Below, piece after piece: positions 17,007 to 25,913 of a DNA stretch of 64,000 nt; the first letter of the stretch is position 1; each line of letters starts with the position of its first letter. Source of the DNA: Maricaulis sp048268525 (GTDB lineage: Bacteria > Pseudomonadota > Alphaproteobacteria > Caulobacterales > Maricaulaceae); NCBI RefSeq assembly GCF_048268525.1, contig NZ_JBLWVH010000009.1:1-64000 (forward strand), read 5' to 3'. The position numbers and the translations under genes were made by a program. Under the pieces are notes generated by a model. It saw only the letters and a program-made list of their open reading frames with translations. It did no database searches and was not told the DNA's origin.

Positions 17007-18455
17007 TCAGCCCTGCAGCTCTCTGGTCAGCGCGTCAATCTCGTCCGCGACCGGGTCCCCGGCGTCGATCATGCCGGTCACCTTCGACACTGCGTGGATC
17101 ACGGTCGAGTGGTCGCGACCACCAAAACGGCGACCGATATCCGGCAGCGACCGGGTCGTCAGAGTCTTGGCGAGATACATCGCGATATGCCGCGGGCGCA
17201 CGACGGCCTGGGTCCGGCGCTTGGAACAGATATCCGCTGTGGTGATGCCGAAATGGGTCGCGACAACCTTCTGGATTTCATCAACCGTCAGACGGCGCTC
17301 GGAACTCAGGGACAGCTCACGCAAAGCCGTCGACACGACTTCCATGGTCACCGGCTGGCCGATCAGCGCGGTCCGGCAGATGACGTTGTTGAGAACGCCT
17401 TCCATCTCGCGCGGGCTGGATGTGATCCGGGCGGCGAGAAAATCACGAACGGCCTCGGACACATCGAAAGTCGGGTAGTGGCAGGTTGCCTGGGCAATCT
17501 TGCAATCAAGGATCTGGCGGCGCAGATCGAGGTCCGGCTTGCCCAGCGGGCAGGACAGGCCACCGGTCAGGAGCGAGCGCAGCCGCTCATCCTGCATCTG
17601 CAACTCGGCTGGCGGCTTGTGTGACGCCAGGACGACCTGCTTGTTCTCGGCGACCAGGGCCGCAATCGTGTGCAGGAATTCATCCTCGGTCTTCGGCTTG
17701 CCGGCGATGAAATGGACATCATCGATCAGCAGAACATCGACGCCCCGCACGGTCTCCTTGAAAGAGATCGTGTCCCGCGCCCGCATTGCCGTGACGAAAC
17801 CGGACAGGAATTCCTCGGCGGTCAGATAGAGCGCCTTGCGCGGACGGGTCCCGTTCTGGGCTGCCGTCGCCACAGCGTGGAGCAGGTGCGTCTTGCCAAC
17901 GCCGTAATCGCCATAAAAGAACACCGGATTGAAGGGCGGTGTCGCGGCGCCGACCATGGTCCGGGCGGCTGCGGCGGCCACTTCATTGGCCGGGCCGACG
18001 CGGAAGCTGTCAAAACTGAAACGGGCATCGACCGGTGCGACATCAGCCGCTGGCACAGGCGCTACACTGGCGCCTGTGGCGGCCGGTTGCGGCTTGCGGG
18101 CCACCGGCGCTGACGAACGGTTCGCCATTACAGATTGCGGCGCATCCTGATCTTCAGCAAGCAGGAGAATATCACGATGCGACGGGTCGAGTTCGGCCCA
18201 AAGAGCCCGAATTCGTGCTCCCCAATGATCTTCGACCCAATCGCGGTTGAAACTGCTTGGCGCGATGATCACCAGAGCGCCCGTTTCAGCCAGGCGAACA
18301 CGCAACCGTGCGATTTCCTGCGAGTAAAGCGCAGGTCCACACTCCTCACGGAGATGGGCGCGCACCCGACGCCAGATTGCCGAAATTCCCCCCGCGTCAA
18401 GCCCGTCGATAGTTGCGGTATTTGCCTCGGAAACAGCCAGTTTGTTCAATGCCAT
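17007..18455 (-). CDS. dnaA: Chromosomal replication initiator protein DnaA
   Basis: DnaA of 482 residues has an N-terminal interaction domain (about 20-90), a low-complexity linker, an AAA+ domain with Walker A GDYGVGKTHLLHA and Walker B LLIDDVHFIAG, and sensor II SSPREMEGVLNN. The C-terminal DNA-binding domain carries RDHSTVIHAVSKV. It is the initiator that melts oriC when ATP-bound. The long AT-richer leader upstream carries two GANTC sites suggestive of CcrM-linked control as in Caulobacter. It is separated from dnaN and transcribed the same way. Confidence 0.98.
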   Translation of the reverse strand: MALNKLAVSEANTATIDGLDAGGISAIWRRVRAHLREECGPALYSQEIARLRVRLAETGALVIIAPSSFNRDWVEDHWGARIRALWAELDPSHRDILLLAEDQDAPQSVMANRSSAPVARKPQPAATGASVAPVPAADVAPVDARFSFDSFRVGPANEVAAAAARTMVGAATPPFNPVFFYGDYGVGKTHLLHAVATAAQNGTRPRKALYLTAEEFLSGFVTAMRARDTISFKETVRGVDVLLIDDVHFIAGKPKTEDEFLHTIAALVAENKQVVLASHKPPAELQMQDERLRSLLTGGLSCPLGKPDLDLRRQILDCKIAQATCHYPTFDVSEAVRDFLAARITSSPREMEGVLNNVICRTALIGQPVTMEVVSTALRELSLSSERRLTVDEIQKVVATHFGITTADICSKRRTQAVVRPRHIAMYLAKTLTTRSLPDIGRRFGGRDHSTVIHAVSKVTGMIDAGDPVADEIDALTRELQG

Positions 18456-18944
18456 TGTCGATCACACTTTTATTTTTCTCACGCTAACGCGAGAGCTATG
18501 TGTTTGTAATTTCGGCAATATCAGCCCACCCACAGCACTCCACCCAGTCGTGCCGCTACCGGAATTTTTTCCGCATGGGAATTGTCGCCCTCAGAAGCCC
18601 AAAGGTTACTCCGGGGCCGGTCACGGTCAACATGATTCAGCTCCCAGAATCCGAGATTCTTCGCTTGACACGGGAAATCCGTGATCGGATCGAAGCTTGG
18701 CTTTTGTGACAGAAATGTGTCAACGCGACTGGTCGTTTTCATGAACCAAATGAAGCCCGTTTTGAGGGCGTGGATCGACCGGGCGCGCATTTGGCAACCC
18801 CTCCGTACCCAGATTATTTATTAGAATGCATCTATGCCGCAGTTGCGAGCTTGGCGACCGTGCAGTCGCAACATGCGCGCAAAGAAATACGCCCGAGGCG
18901 TGTGCCCCGGGCGTATATTCAGTCTTTGACGTGAATGCGTCGGA
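18456..18944. promoter_or_regulatory. dnaA leader and rpsT downstream region
   Basis: This 489-bp gap holds no convincing gene. It contains two GANTC methylation motifs (GATTC at 18634-18638 and 18655-18659, 21 bp apart), an inverted repeat TGACA-N6-TGTCA at 18707-18722, and TTGACA hexamers on both strands (18665-18670 plus, 18718-18723 minus). The rpsT terminator is at its right end. No good DnaA box (TTATNCACA) was seen, so it is probably the dnaA promoter region and not a full origin. Confidence 0.5.
18887..18916 (-). terminator. Intrinsic terminator of rpsT
   Basis: ATACGCCCG and CGGGCGTAT arms are followed in the minus direction by TTTCTTT. The position 29 bp after the rpsT stop codon fits termination of that transcript. 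Confidence 0.8.
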
Positions 18945-19211
18945 TCAGGCCGACATCGACTTCACGCGGGCCGACAGGCGGGAGACTTTCCGCGAGCCGG
19001 TATTCTTGTGGTAGACGCCCTTGCCGACAGCACGCATCAGCTCGGACTCAGCTTCGACCAGAGCGGTCTTGGCAGCAGCCTGGTCGCCAGACGTGATCGC
19101 CATTTCGACTTTCTTGACGAAAGTACGGACGCGCGAACGACGAGCCTTGTTGACGGCCGTCCGGCGAGCGATCTTGCGGACCATTTTCTTGGCCGAGTTG
19201 GTGTTGGCCAT
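18945..19211 (-). CDS. rpsT: 30S ribosomal protein S20
   Basis: The 88-residue basic protein begins MANTNSAKKMVRKIARRT and has the alanine- and lysine-rich helical composition of bS20, which binds 16S rRNA. The length is typical. The start is preceded by AAGAGG. A strong terminator follows. Its position next to dnaA matches other Caulobacterales. Confidence 0.97.
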   Translation of the reverse strand: MANTNSAKKMVRKIARRTAVNKARRSRVRTFVKKVEMAITSGDQAAAKTALVEAESELMRAVGKGVYHKNTGSRKVSRLSARVKSMSA

Positions 19212-19320
19212 GGATGTAAACCTCTTTATGCGGCCGGGACAGACTTCCCGGCTAAATCCGTGAGCGGCGGCGTATAGGCCCTTGCGGGCTGGGCGTCAAC
19301 CGCCCACTGCGCCTCACCCC

Positions 19321-20097
19321 CTAGCGATGCTTGAAATGAGCAGCCCGTTTTTCGGCGAAGGCAGCCATGCCCTCTTTCTGATCTTCAAGCGCGAACTGCG
19401 ACATAAACACCCGACGTTCGAAACGAACGCCTTCGGTCAGGCCGATCTCGAACGAGCGATTGACCGTCTCCTTGGTCATCATCGCTACCGGCAGTGACTT
19501 GGCGGCAATGCTTTCCGCGGCTTCCATGACGACGTCCATGAAGTCGTCCGCCGGCACCACGCGCGACACCAGTCCGGCCCGCTCGGCCTCTTCGGCATCC
19601 ATCATCCGACCGGTCAGACACATGTCCATGGCCTTGGCCTTGCCAATGGCGCGCGGCAGACGTTGCGTGCCACCCGCACCCGGCATCACGCCGAGATTGA
19701 TCTCCGGCTGGCCGAATTTGGCGGATTCCGATGCGATGATGAAATCACACATCATGGCGATCTCGCAGCCACCGCCCAGCGCATAGCCGGACACGCCGGC
19801 AATGATCGGCTTGCGGAAACGCGCCACGGCCTCCCAGGTCTCCGCGAACGGATCCTTGTTATAGAGACCGACCATGTCGCGCGACTGGAGCTCCTTGATA
19901 TCGGCACCGGCCGCGAAGGCCTTCTTGGAACCTGTGAGCACCACACAGCCGATGCCATCATCGGCTTCACAGGCAGCCAGCGCGGCCGCGAGTTCGGTGG
20001 TCAACTCATCACACAGAGCATTCAGCGCCTCCGGGCGGTTCAGCGTGATGACGCCAACCCGGCCCTCGGTTTTGTACTGTATCGTCTTGTAGCCCAT
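19321..20097 (-). CDS. Enoyl-CoA hydratase/isomerase
   Basis: This 258-residue crotonase-fold protein contains the oxyanion-hole segments KAFAAGADIKELQ and VSGYALGGGCEIAM. The two catalytic glutamates of the short-chain hydratase EchA family are present in QPEINLGVMPGAGGTQRL. It would hydrate trans-2-enoyl-CoA in beta-oxidation in the cytoplasm. The gene is single, with its own start in a 120-bp gap after the TraB gene. In Caulobacter a similar hydratase gene sits beside dnaA, so this is ancestral neighbourhood. Confidence 0.92.
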   Translation of the reverse strand: MGYKTIQYKTEGRVGVITLNRPEALNALCDELTTELAAALAACEADDGIGCVVLTGSKKAFAAGADIKELQSRDMVGLYNKDPFAETWEAVARFRKPIIAGVSGYALGGGCEIAMMCDFIIASESAKFGQPEINLGVMPGAGGTQRLPRAIGKAKAMDMCLTGRMMDAEEAERAGLVSRVVPADDFMDVVMEAAESIAAKSLPVAMMTKETVNRSFEIGLTEGVRFERRVFMSQFALEDQKEGMAAFAEKRAAHFKHR

Positions 20098-20179
20098 TTC
20101 GGCGCTCCATCTGACGGCGCGGAGAACCCGCGCGGGAAAAGCCGCGCCGCTATAACGCAGACGGGGGCAAGCGTCGATA

Positions 20180-20205
20180 CCGGGTGACCCGTTTGAGTCA
20201 CCCGG
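20180..20205 (-). terminator. Hairpin after the TraB/GumN gene
   Basis: Nine-bp arms CCGGGTGAC and GTCACCCGG are separated by eight bases, 13 bp downstream of the TraB/GumN stop on the minus strand. No T-run follows, so it may terminate weakly or protect the 3' end. Confidence 0.45.
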
Positions 20206-20217
20206 CCCGATTGACGC

Positions 20218-21150
20218 CTACTGGCGGCTGACCTGATAGCCCTGCGCACGCAGGAGCTCGATGACGCCATTCTCACCGGGCAGGTGCGCCGCACCAACCG
20301 CGATGAAGACCGTGCCTTCGCCATCCATGATCTCGGCGATTTGCGGAATCCAGTTCTCGTTCCGCTGCACGATCATGACCTGATAGGCCTCCGGCGCGTC
20401 TCCACGCATGCTCGCATTGATTTCAGAATCGATGGTCTCCATGTCGCCGACCGCCCAGGCCGTCACCAGCGTGTCCAGCATTGTCGGCAACTCGGCCATG
20501 TCTTCCAGACCCTGCTCAAAGGCACGCGCCTGCACATCGTCCGGCATGCCGGCGAGGAAACCGATCTGCTGCTCAGCCGTCTCGAAATAGCCCATCCGGA
20601 TATCCCGGCCCTCGACCATGCCGAGCAGGACCATCTCCACCCCGGAATTGGGATCCATCCCCAGCGCCTGCATCTGACCGACGGCAAGCGCGATCTGGGC
20701 CAGCCAGGGCCGCATCGGCTCCAGCATCGCCGGCGCGAAACCAACCGTCGGGGCGATTTCCGCCAGCGCCGCATTGCCAGCCTCTGTGAGAAGCGAGGAC
20801 AGCGTCACGCCGGGCGAGTTGAGGCCGTGCTGCATGACCAGCGGCTGCATCGCCGCCTGACTCTCGGGCGAGTGGACATCCGCTTCCAGATAAAGCGCGT
20901 CAGCACTGGCGATCAGAGCGCGGAGCTCGTCAGTACGCCAGTCGAGACTGCGGGGCAGCAAATGAAACGTGCCGAAAATGTAGACGTCGGAGTCGGCATC
21001 AGACAGATGCCAGATGGCCGGATCGGCCTCGATCGCTGCGTAATCGCCCGACTGGGCCTGGGCGGTGGACGGCAGAAGGGCGCCGCCGGCCAGCAAGGCC
21101 GCACCGGAAAGAGCGGAAACGGTCCGCCGAATGGTCTTGAAGGGTGACAT
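20218..21150 (-). CDS. TraB/GumN family secreted protein
   Basis: The protein has 310 residues with a signal peptide (RRTVSALSGAALLAGGALL, cleavage near AQA-QS about residue 32). The family histidine motif YIFGTFHLLP follows. At the C-terminus, FIAVGAAHLPGENGVIELL carries the second conserved motif. These proteins belong to a putative metalloprotease/erythromycin-esterase-like superfamily (TIKI related) with poorly known bacterial roles. It is probably periplasmic. It lies between mutM and the enoyl-CoA hydratase on the same strand, about 100 bp from each. Confidence 0.85.
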   Translation of the reverse strand: MSPFKTIRRTVSALSGAALLAGGALLPSTAQAQSGDYAAIEADPAIWHLSDADSDVYIFGTFHLLPRSLDWRTDELRALIASADALYLEADVHSPESQAAMQPLVMQHGLNSPGVTLSSLLTEAGNAALAEIAPTVGFAPAMLEPMRPWLAQIALAVGQMQALGMDPNSGVEMVLLGMVEGRDIRMGYFETAEQQIGFLAGMPDDVQARAFEQGLEDMAELPTMLDTLVTAWAVGDMETIDSEINASMRGDAPEAYQVMIVQRNENWIPQIAEIMDGEGTVFIAVGAAHLPGENGVIELLRAQGYQVSRQ

Positions 21151-21248
21151 GAAGTTACCTTTGTGACGTGAAATCCGGCGATAAATTACCCCATTCCACC
21201 GCCATGGCTAGCGGGACTGCCCGGGTGCGGTGTCCCTCGCCAGACCCG

Positions 21249-22112
21249 TCACCGCTGACAGCGACTGCAGAACCAGGTCGAGCGCCCCGACTGCACAAGC
21301 CGCTGGATTTCGCCAGCGCAGTCCGGGGTCGGGCAGGGCGCGCCGAGACGGTCATAGACACGGAAGCTGTGCTGGAAATAGCCCAGCGCACCATCGGTCG
21401 AGGCGAAATCCTTGAGCGAGGAGCCGCCGGCCTCGATGGCCTCGACAATCACCTCGCGCACGGCCCGCGCCAGACGCTCGGCACGGACACCGGGAATGCT
21501 GGCGGATGCGCGGCGCGGACTGATACCGGATCGATGCAAAGCCTCACACACATAGATATTGCCCAGACCCGCGACGATCGACTGGTCCAGCAGGGCGGTC
21601 TTGATCGGCGTGCGACGCCCGGCCAGCACCTCGCCAAGATAGGCGCCGGAAAACCAATTGCCGTGCGGCTCGGGTCCGAGCGCGCCAAGCGTCTTGTGGG
21701 ACGCTTCCTCCGCGGTCGGGAACAGCTCCATGTAACCGAAACGGCGCGGGTCATTATAGCGGACCACCACGCCGCCCTCGGCCCGGAACACCACATGATC
21801 ATGTTTCGGGTTGGCCGGGGCGGCGTGAACGAAATCACCGGGCTGGGCCGCCTCCCCCTCGACCTCGATCGAGAAGCGCCCGGACATGCCCAGATGCCCG
21901 ATCATCGTCTCGCCGCTGTCGAGCCGGAACAGAAGGTATTTGGCCCGCCGGTCGATCGTCTCGACCCGACAACCGGTCAGCCGCTCCGCGAAGCGCTCCG
22001 GAAACGGGAAGCGCAAATTGGGACGATTGACGTCCACGGCGAGAATGCGCCGCCCCTCCAATGCCGGCACCAAGCCCCGGCGAACCGTCTCTACTTCAGG
22101 TAATTCAGGCAT
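21249..22112 (-). CDS. mutM: Formamidopyrimidine-DNA glycosylase
   Basis: The 287-residue protein starts MPELPEVETVRRGL, with the catalytic N-terminal Pro and Glu. It keeps the helix-two-turn-helix region and ends in a zinc finger CPTPDC...STWFCSRCQR with four cysteines. It removes 8-oxoguanine and formamidopyrimidines and nicks the DNA. The gene is divergent from a CarF-type desaturase gene, with a 99-bp shared promoter region. Confidence 0.97.
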   Translation of the reverse strand: MPELPEVETVRRGLVPALEGRRILAVDVNRPNLRFPFPERFAERLTGCRVETIDRRAKYLLFRLDSGETMIGHLGMSGRFSIEVEGEAAQPGDFVHAAPANPKHDHVVFRAEGGVVVRYNDPRRFGYMELFPTAEEASHKTLGALGPEPHGNWFSGAYLGEVLAGRRTPIKTALLDQSIVAGLGNIYVCEALHRSGISPRRASASIPGVRAERLARAVREVIVEAIEAGGSSLKDFASTDGALGYFQHSFRVYDRLGAPCPTPDCAGEIQRLVQSGRSTWFCSRCQR

Positions 22113-22130
22113 TTGGCGTGTGAATCATCT

Positions 22131-22151
22131 TTACATTCAGGCGGTTACATT
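22131..22151. promoter_or_regulatory. TTACATT direct repeats in the mutM/desaturase promoter region
   Basis: TTACATT occurs at 22131-22137 and 22145-22151, a 14-bp period, in an otherwise GC-rich divergent intergenic region about 60-80 bp before the desaturase start. A tandem binding site is possible, but only the repeat itself is visible. Confidence 0.3.
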
Positions 22152-22211
22152 TTCGCCCCATTTCTTGGCTCATCTTCGCTCGCCTTTTGGGAATAACGGA
22201 GACAAGGCCGC

Positions 22212-22904
22212 ATGTTTGATCACATGGATATCATCCTGTCAGCAGCCATGATTGCGGGCCAGATCGGTCTGGGCATCCTGTTTGCCGATCTGATGAGCGG
22301 TATCGTGCACTGGTATATCGATACCTATGGCGACCCGAAGACCCCCATACTCGGCCGGCACGTCTATTGGCCGACCATCAATCACCATGCCCAGCCGCTG
22401 GATTGCACCCGCGCCAGCTTCTGGTCGCGCAACGGCCCGAACCTGGCCCTGAGCCTGGCCCTCCTGATCGTGTTTGCGGTCACCGGGCTGATCAATGCGT
22501 TCACCCTCAGCGCCCTTGCGACCGGCGTGTTCGCCAGCGAAATCCATGTCTGGAGCCACAAACCCAAGCGCAAGCGCCCGACCGTGGTCCGCTGGCTGCA
22601 GGCCAGCGGCCTGCTACTCAGCCCGAAGCAACACTGGCAGCACCACACCCACGCCCACAACACCCGCTATTGCACGGTCACCAACCTGCTCAATCCCGTG
22701 CTCGACCGGTTGCGGGTCTTCCGACTGGTCGAAGGAGTCGTCGAAGGCTTCGCCCGTCGCAAACCGCGCGATGAGATCATGGGGATCGGACCGCTCGCAC
22801 GCGGCCGGCGCATCATGTCGAGGGTCCGCCGCTTCGTCGCCGCCGGAGCGTGGCAGGTCCGGCGCCTTCTATTGGCGCCCATGCCCCGCCTCGCCCTGGC
22901 CTGA
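22212..22904 (+). CDS. CarF/PEDS1-type lipid desaturase (plasmanyl desaturase family)
   Basis: This 230-residue membrane protein carries the histidine motif series of the TMEM189/PEDS1-CarF family. The motifs, in order, are SGIVHWYIDTYGDP, a paired-His segment INHHAQP, SEIHVWSHKPKR, and QHWQHHTHAHNTRYCTVTNLLN. In animals and Myxococcus this family introduces the vinyl-ether bond of plasmalogens using oxygen and electrons from cytochrome b5-type partners. Three or four hydrophobic stretches fit a membrane enzyme. AAGGCCGC precedes the ATG. It is followed by ubiE after 77 bp. Bacterial members may have other lipid substrates; plasmalogen activity here is inferred. Confidence 0.8.
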   Translation: MFDHMDIILSAAMIAGQIGLGILFADLMSGIVHWYIDTYGDPKTPILGRHVYWPTINHHAQPLDCTRASFWSRNGPNLALSLALLIVFAVTGLINAFTLSALATGVFASEIHVWSHKPKRKRPTVVRWLQASGLLLSPKQHWQHHTHAHNTRYCTVTNLLNPVLDRLRVFRLVEGVVEGFARRKPRDEIMGIGPLARGRRIMSRVRRFVAAGAWQVRRLLLAPMPRLALA

Positions 22905-22981
22905 TCCGGCACCGCACATGCGACACAAAGGACCGCCCGCGCCGCTTTCCGGTCGGGCGGTCCGGGTCTATGTTGCCGGGC

Positions 22982-23767
22982 ATGAGCACGACCCGGACCG
23001 ACACTGAAACCGTTTCCTTCGGCTTTGCCGATGTCGCACGCGACGAGAAGGCCTCGCTGGTGCGTGGCGTCTTTGACCGTTCGGCGCGCCGCTATGACCT
23101 GATGAATGATCTGATGTCGCTGGGCATTCACCGGGTCTGGAAAGACATGGTGATGACCCGCGCCAATCCGCAGCCGGGCGAGGTCCATATCGACGTCGCG
23201 GGCGGCACCGGCGACCTGGCACGCAGCTTTCTGGCCAAGGCCGATGCGGTCGCGGCACGCCGCGGCGATGACCGCCAGGCGTCAGCCATCGTTCTGGACA
23301 TCAATGAGCAGATGTTGCGGGCCGGCGTGAAGCGCGGCCTGAAACCGCACGAGGAAGGTCGCGTTGACTGGGTCACCGGCAATGCCGAATGCCTGCCCCT
23401 TCCGGATCGCACCGCGCATTGCGTGACCATTTCGACCGGCATCCGCAATGTCACCGACCGCGCCACCGCGCTCAAGGAAATGCGCCGCGTGCTGAAACCC
23501 GGCGGGCGTTTCCTGTGTCTGGAATTCACCCGGCCGACCAGCCGCGCTTGGGAAAAAGCCTATGACGCCTGGTCCTTCAACGTCATGCCGGAACTCGGTC
23601 ACTACGTCGCCAAGGACCGCGAGAGCTATCAATACCTGGTGGAATCGATCCGTCGCTTCCCCAATCAGGATGATTTCGCCGACGAGTTGCGGGCCGCGGG
23701 TTTCCGCAAGGTCAGCTACACGAATTTCTCCGGCGGCATTGCCGCCCTGCACGTCGGCTGGGCCTGA
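22982..23767 (+). CDS. ubiE: Demethylmenaquinone/ubiquinone methyltransferase UbiE
   Basis: The protein has 261 residues. MNDLMSLGIHRVWKDM and the SAM-binding IDVAGGTGDLA near residue 65 identify the UbiE/COQ5 family. GIRNVTDRATALKEMRRVLKPGG and YYFSGGIAALHVGWA-like ends also fit. It C-methylates the quinone ring in ubiquinone synthesis. The ATG at 22982 gives a normal N-terminus; upstream sequence is in the gap after the desaturase. The gene ends abutting a convergent small gene. ubiB follows on the same strand after it. Confidence 0.95.
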   Translation: MSTTRTDTETVSFGFADVARDEKASLVRGVFDRSARRYDLMNDLMSLGIHRVWKDMVMTRANPQPGEVHIDVAGGTGDLARSFLAKADAVAARRGDDRQASAIVLDINEQMLRAGVKRGLKPHEEGRVDWVTGNAECLPLPDRTAHCVTISTGIRNVTDRATALKEMRRVLKPGGRFLCLEFTRPTSRAWEKAYDAWSFNVMPELGHYVAKDRESYQYLVESIRRFPNQDDFADELRAAGFRKVSYTNFSGGIAALHVGWA

Positions 23768-24175
23768 TCAGTCCCGATCCTTGCGTTCGCGAAGCAACCA
23801 GGCTTTCGCCTCCTCAACTGTATCGAAGAGCTGTAACTGCGCTGGATAGCCGGCCTTGGTCAGATTGACCCAGAATTCCAGCAGAACCCTTTTCATACTG
23901 TCATTGCAGACCTGGGCCGACCGGCTTGGCGTGTCGCCATAATGGTCGCGGATGAATTCGGCCAAGCCTGCGCCAAGCCGTTCGAAAGACGCGGCATCAA
24001 GCTGATGCAGATCGGAATCGTCTTCATAGACCACGATACGATCACATGCTGGCGTCCAGCCGGGCATTTTCACAGCCCGCTGCATCAACTCCAGCGCGTC
24101 GCCTTCCGCGATCTCACCGCGATAGCGCACCAGAATCCACTGGTTCTCGGCATCCACTTCCAGCTCGTGCTTCAT
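23768..24175 (-). CDS. Hypothetical SpoIIAA/STAS-like protein
   Basis: The 135-residue protein starts MKHELEVDAENQWILVRYRGEI and ends in a lysine/arginine-rich tail. The pattern of beta strands and helices, with YRGEIAEGDALELMQRAVKMPGW and RIVVYEDDSDL, resembles the STAS-like SpoIIAA fold of small alphaproteobacterial proteins. It has no membrane segment. It is convergent with ubiE (adjacent stops) and divergent from ubiB. The family assignment is tentative and no function is known. Confidence 0.6.
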   Translation of the reverse strand: MKHELEVDAENQWILVRYRGEIAEGDALELMQRAVKMPGWTPACDRIVVYEDDSDLHQLDAASFERLGAGLAEFIRDHYGDTPSRSAQVCNDSMKRVLLEFWVNLTKAGYPAQLQLFDTVEEAKAWLLRERKDRD

Positions 24176-24302
24176 TCCCGCCCCGGATTTGATCCACACT
24201 GACAACGTAGACCAACTTGCGTGGCCGACAAGCACAGGCCTTCACCGGCTGCGACGTCATGGCCCTCTCGCCAATTCAGGCCCGTACCTCTAAACCGCTA
24301 GC

Positions 24303-25841
24303 ATGTTTTCCACTCTCGCCTCCTTGACCCGCCTGATACGCGCCGCCCTGACCCTGGCCCGGCACGACGCGATCCTGCCAGCGGAGTACCAGTCGCTTTA
24401 CCCGGCTCCGGCCCGCTGGCTGGGAAGTGTCATGCGCATTTTCCGCCATCGCGATCTGGCAGAAAACCCGGGAGAACGCCTGGCCCGCGCATTGGAAAAA
24501 CTGGGTCCGTCCTACGTCAAATTCGGCCAGATCCTGGCCACCCGCAGCGACGTCATCGGCGCGCGGTTCGCGCGCGGCCTGTCGCGCCTGCAGGATCGCA
24601 TGCCCGCGTTCGGGGATGCCGAGGCGCGCGAGATTCTGGCTGACGAGCTGGATCAATCAGTCGACGAGGTCTTCAGCGAGTTCGGCCCGCCTGTTGCCGC
24701 CGCATCGATCGCCCAGGTCCACAAGGCGATGACACCGGACGGGGCCGTGGTTGCGGTCAAGATCCTGCGCCCGGACATCGAGAGCCGCATTGCCCGGGAT
24801 ATTCGCACCCTCACGCTCGGTGCGGCCCTGGCTGAACGCTTCTCGCCCGCCAGCCGCCGACTGGAGCCGAAAAAGTTTGTCGAGACGGTGTCCCGCTCGC
24901 TGTCGCTGGAAACCGACCTGCGCCTGGAAGCAGCGGCCGCCTCTGAACTGGGCGAGGCCGCCATGGTCGCCGAGGGCTATCATATTCCGACGGTCGACTG
25001 GGCGCGCTCGACCCGGCGGGTGCTGACCACCCAGTGGATTGACGGCATTCCCCTGTCCGACATCGACGCGATTGCCGCCAGCGGCATCGACCGGGCGGCC
25101 CTGGCGACCCGGCTGACACGGGCCTTCCTGTCAACGGCCCTCGATCGCGGAGTCTTTCACGCCGACATGCATGGCGGCAATCTGTTTGCCCGAACTGACG
25201 ACACCGTCTGGGCGGTCGATTTCGGTATCATGGGTCGGATCGGGCGCGCCGAGCGTCGCTTCCTCGCCCTGATCCTGCATGGTTTCCTGACCCGCGACTA
25301 CATGGCTGCCGCCCGTGCCCATTTCGCCGCCGGTTATGTGCCGGCGCGCCATTCGGTCGAGGATTTCGCCAGCGCCCTGCGCGCTGTCGGCGAACCGATT
25401 TTCGGCAAGACCGCCGACCAGGTGCCGATGTCGCGCGTCCTGATGCAATTGTTCGAGATCACGGCCCTGTTCGAGATGCGTCTGCGGCCCGAACTCGTGA
25501 TGCTGCAAAAGACCATGGTCCAGTGCGAGGGCGTATCACGGCAACTCGACCCCCAGCACGACATGTGGGGCGCAGCCGCCCCCATCGTCGAAGCCTGGAT
25601 GAAGCGGGAACTCGGTCCGGAAGGCCGCATCCGTGATCTTGGTGAGGACCTGACCCGGCTGCACGATGCCCTGCGCAAGCTGCCTGATGCAGTGGATGAC
25701 TGGGCCGAGGTCGGCGCCCAACTGAAGGCTGGCAAACTGTCCCTGGGTGGCGGTCCGCGGCTGCGGCCCTGGTTCCTGCGTCTGGCCTGGCTGGCGGCCG
25801 CCGCTGCTGCAGGCGCGGCCGTCGCTACGGCATTTAGCTAA
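24303..25841 (+). CDS. ubiB: Ubiquinone biosynthesis kinase-like protein UbiB
   Basis: The 512-residue ABC1/ADCK family protein has the KxGQ motif FGQILATRSDVIG, the A-rich loop PVAAASIAQVHKA, and the lysine VAVKILRPDIE. HADMHGGNLFA serves as catalytic loop and AVDFGIMGR as metal-binding DFG. A C-terminal hydrophobic helix of about 22 residues anchors it. UbiB acts with the other Ubi proteins to supply ubiquinone, probably as an ATPase that extracts lipid intermediates. Its proximity to ubiE groups quinone synthesis genes. Confidence 0.95.
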   Translation: MFSTLASLTRLIRAALTLARHDAILPAEYQSLYPAPARWLGSVMRIFRHRDLAENPGERLARALEKLGPSYVKFGQILATRSDVIGARFARGLSRLQDRMPAFGDAEAREILADELDQSVDEVFSEFGPPVAAASIAQVHKAMTPDGAVVAVKILRPDIESRIARDIRTLTLGAALAERFSPASRRLEPKKFVETVSRSLSLETDLRLEAAAASELGEAAMVAEGYHIPTVDWARSTRRVLTTQWIDGIPLSDIDAIAASGIDRAALATRLTRAFLSTALDRGVFHADMHGGNLFARTDDTVWAVDFGIMGRIGRAERRFLALILHGFLTRDYMAAARAHFAAGYVPARHSVEDFASALRAVGEPIFGKTADQVPMSRVLMQLFEITALFEMRLRPELVMLQKTMVQCEGVSRQLDPQHDMWGAAAPIVEAWMKRELGPEGRIRDLGEDLTRLHDALRKLPDAVDDWAEVGAQLKAGKLSLGGGPRLRPWFLRLAWLAAAAAAGAAVATAFS

Positions 25842-25913
25842 AATTTCGGGCCGATTTACACAAAATCGAAAGAAAAGCCTGCCCTTATGCCTGCCATGGC
25901 AAGGGATTTCATT

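Noticed and set aside
18665..18723. Sigma-70 promoters built on the TTGACA hexamers upstream of dnaA
   Set aside because: No acceptable -10 hexamer lies at 16-18-bp spacing on the minus strand, so I only list the hexamers.
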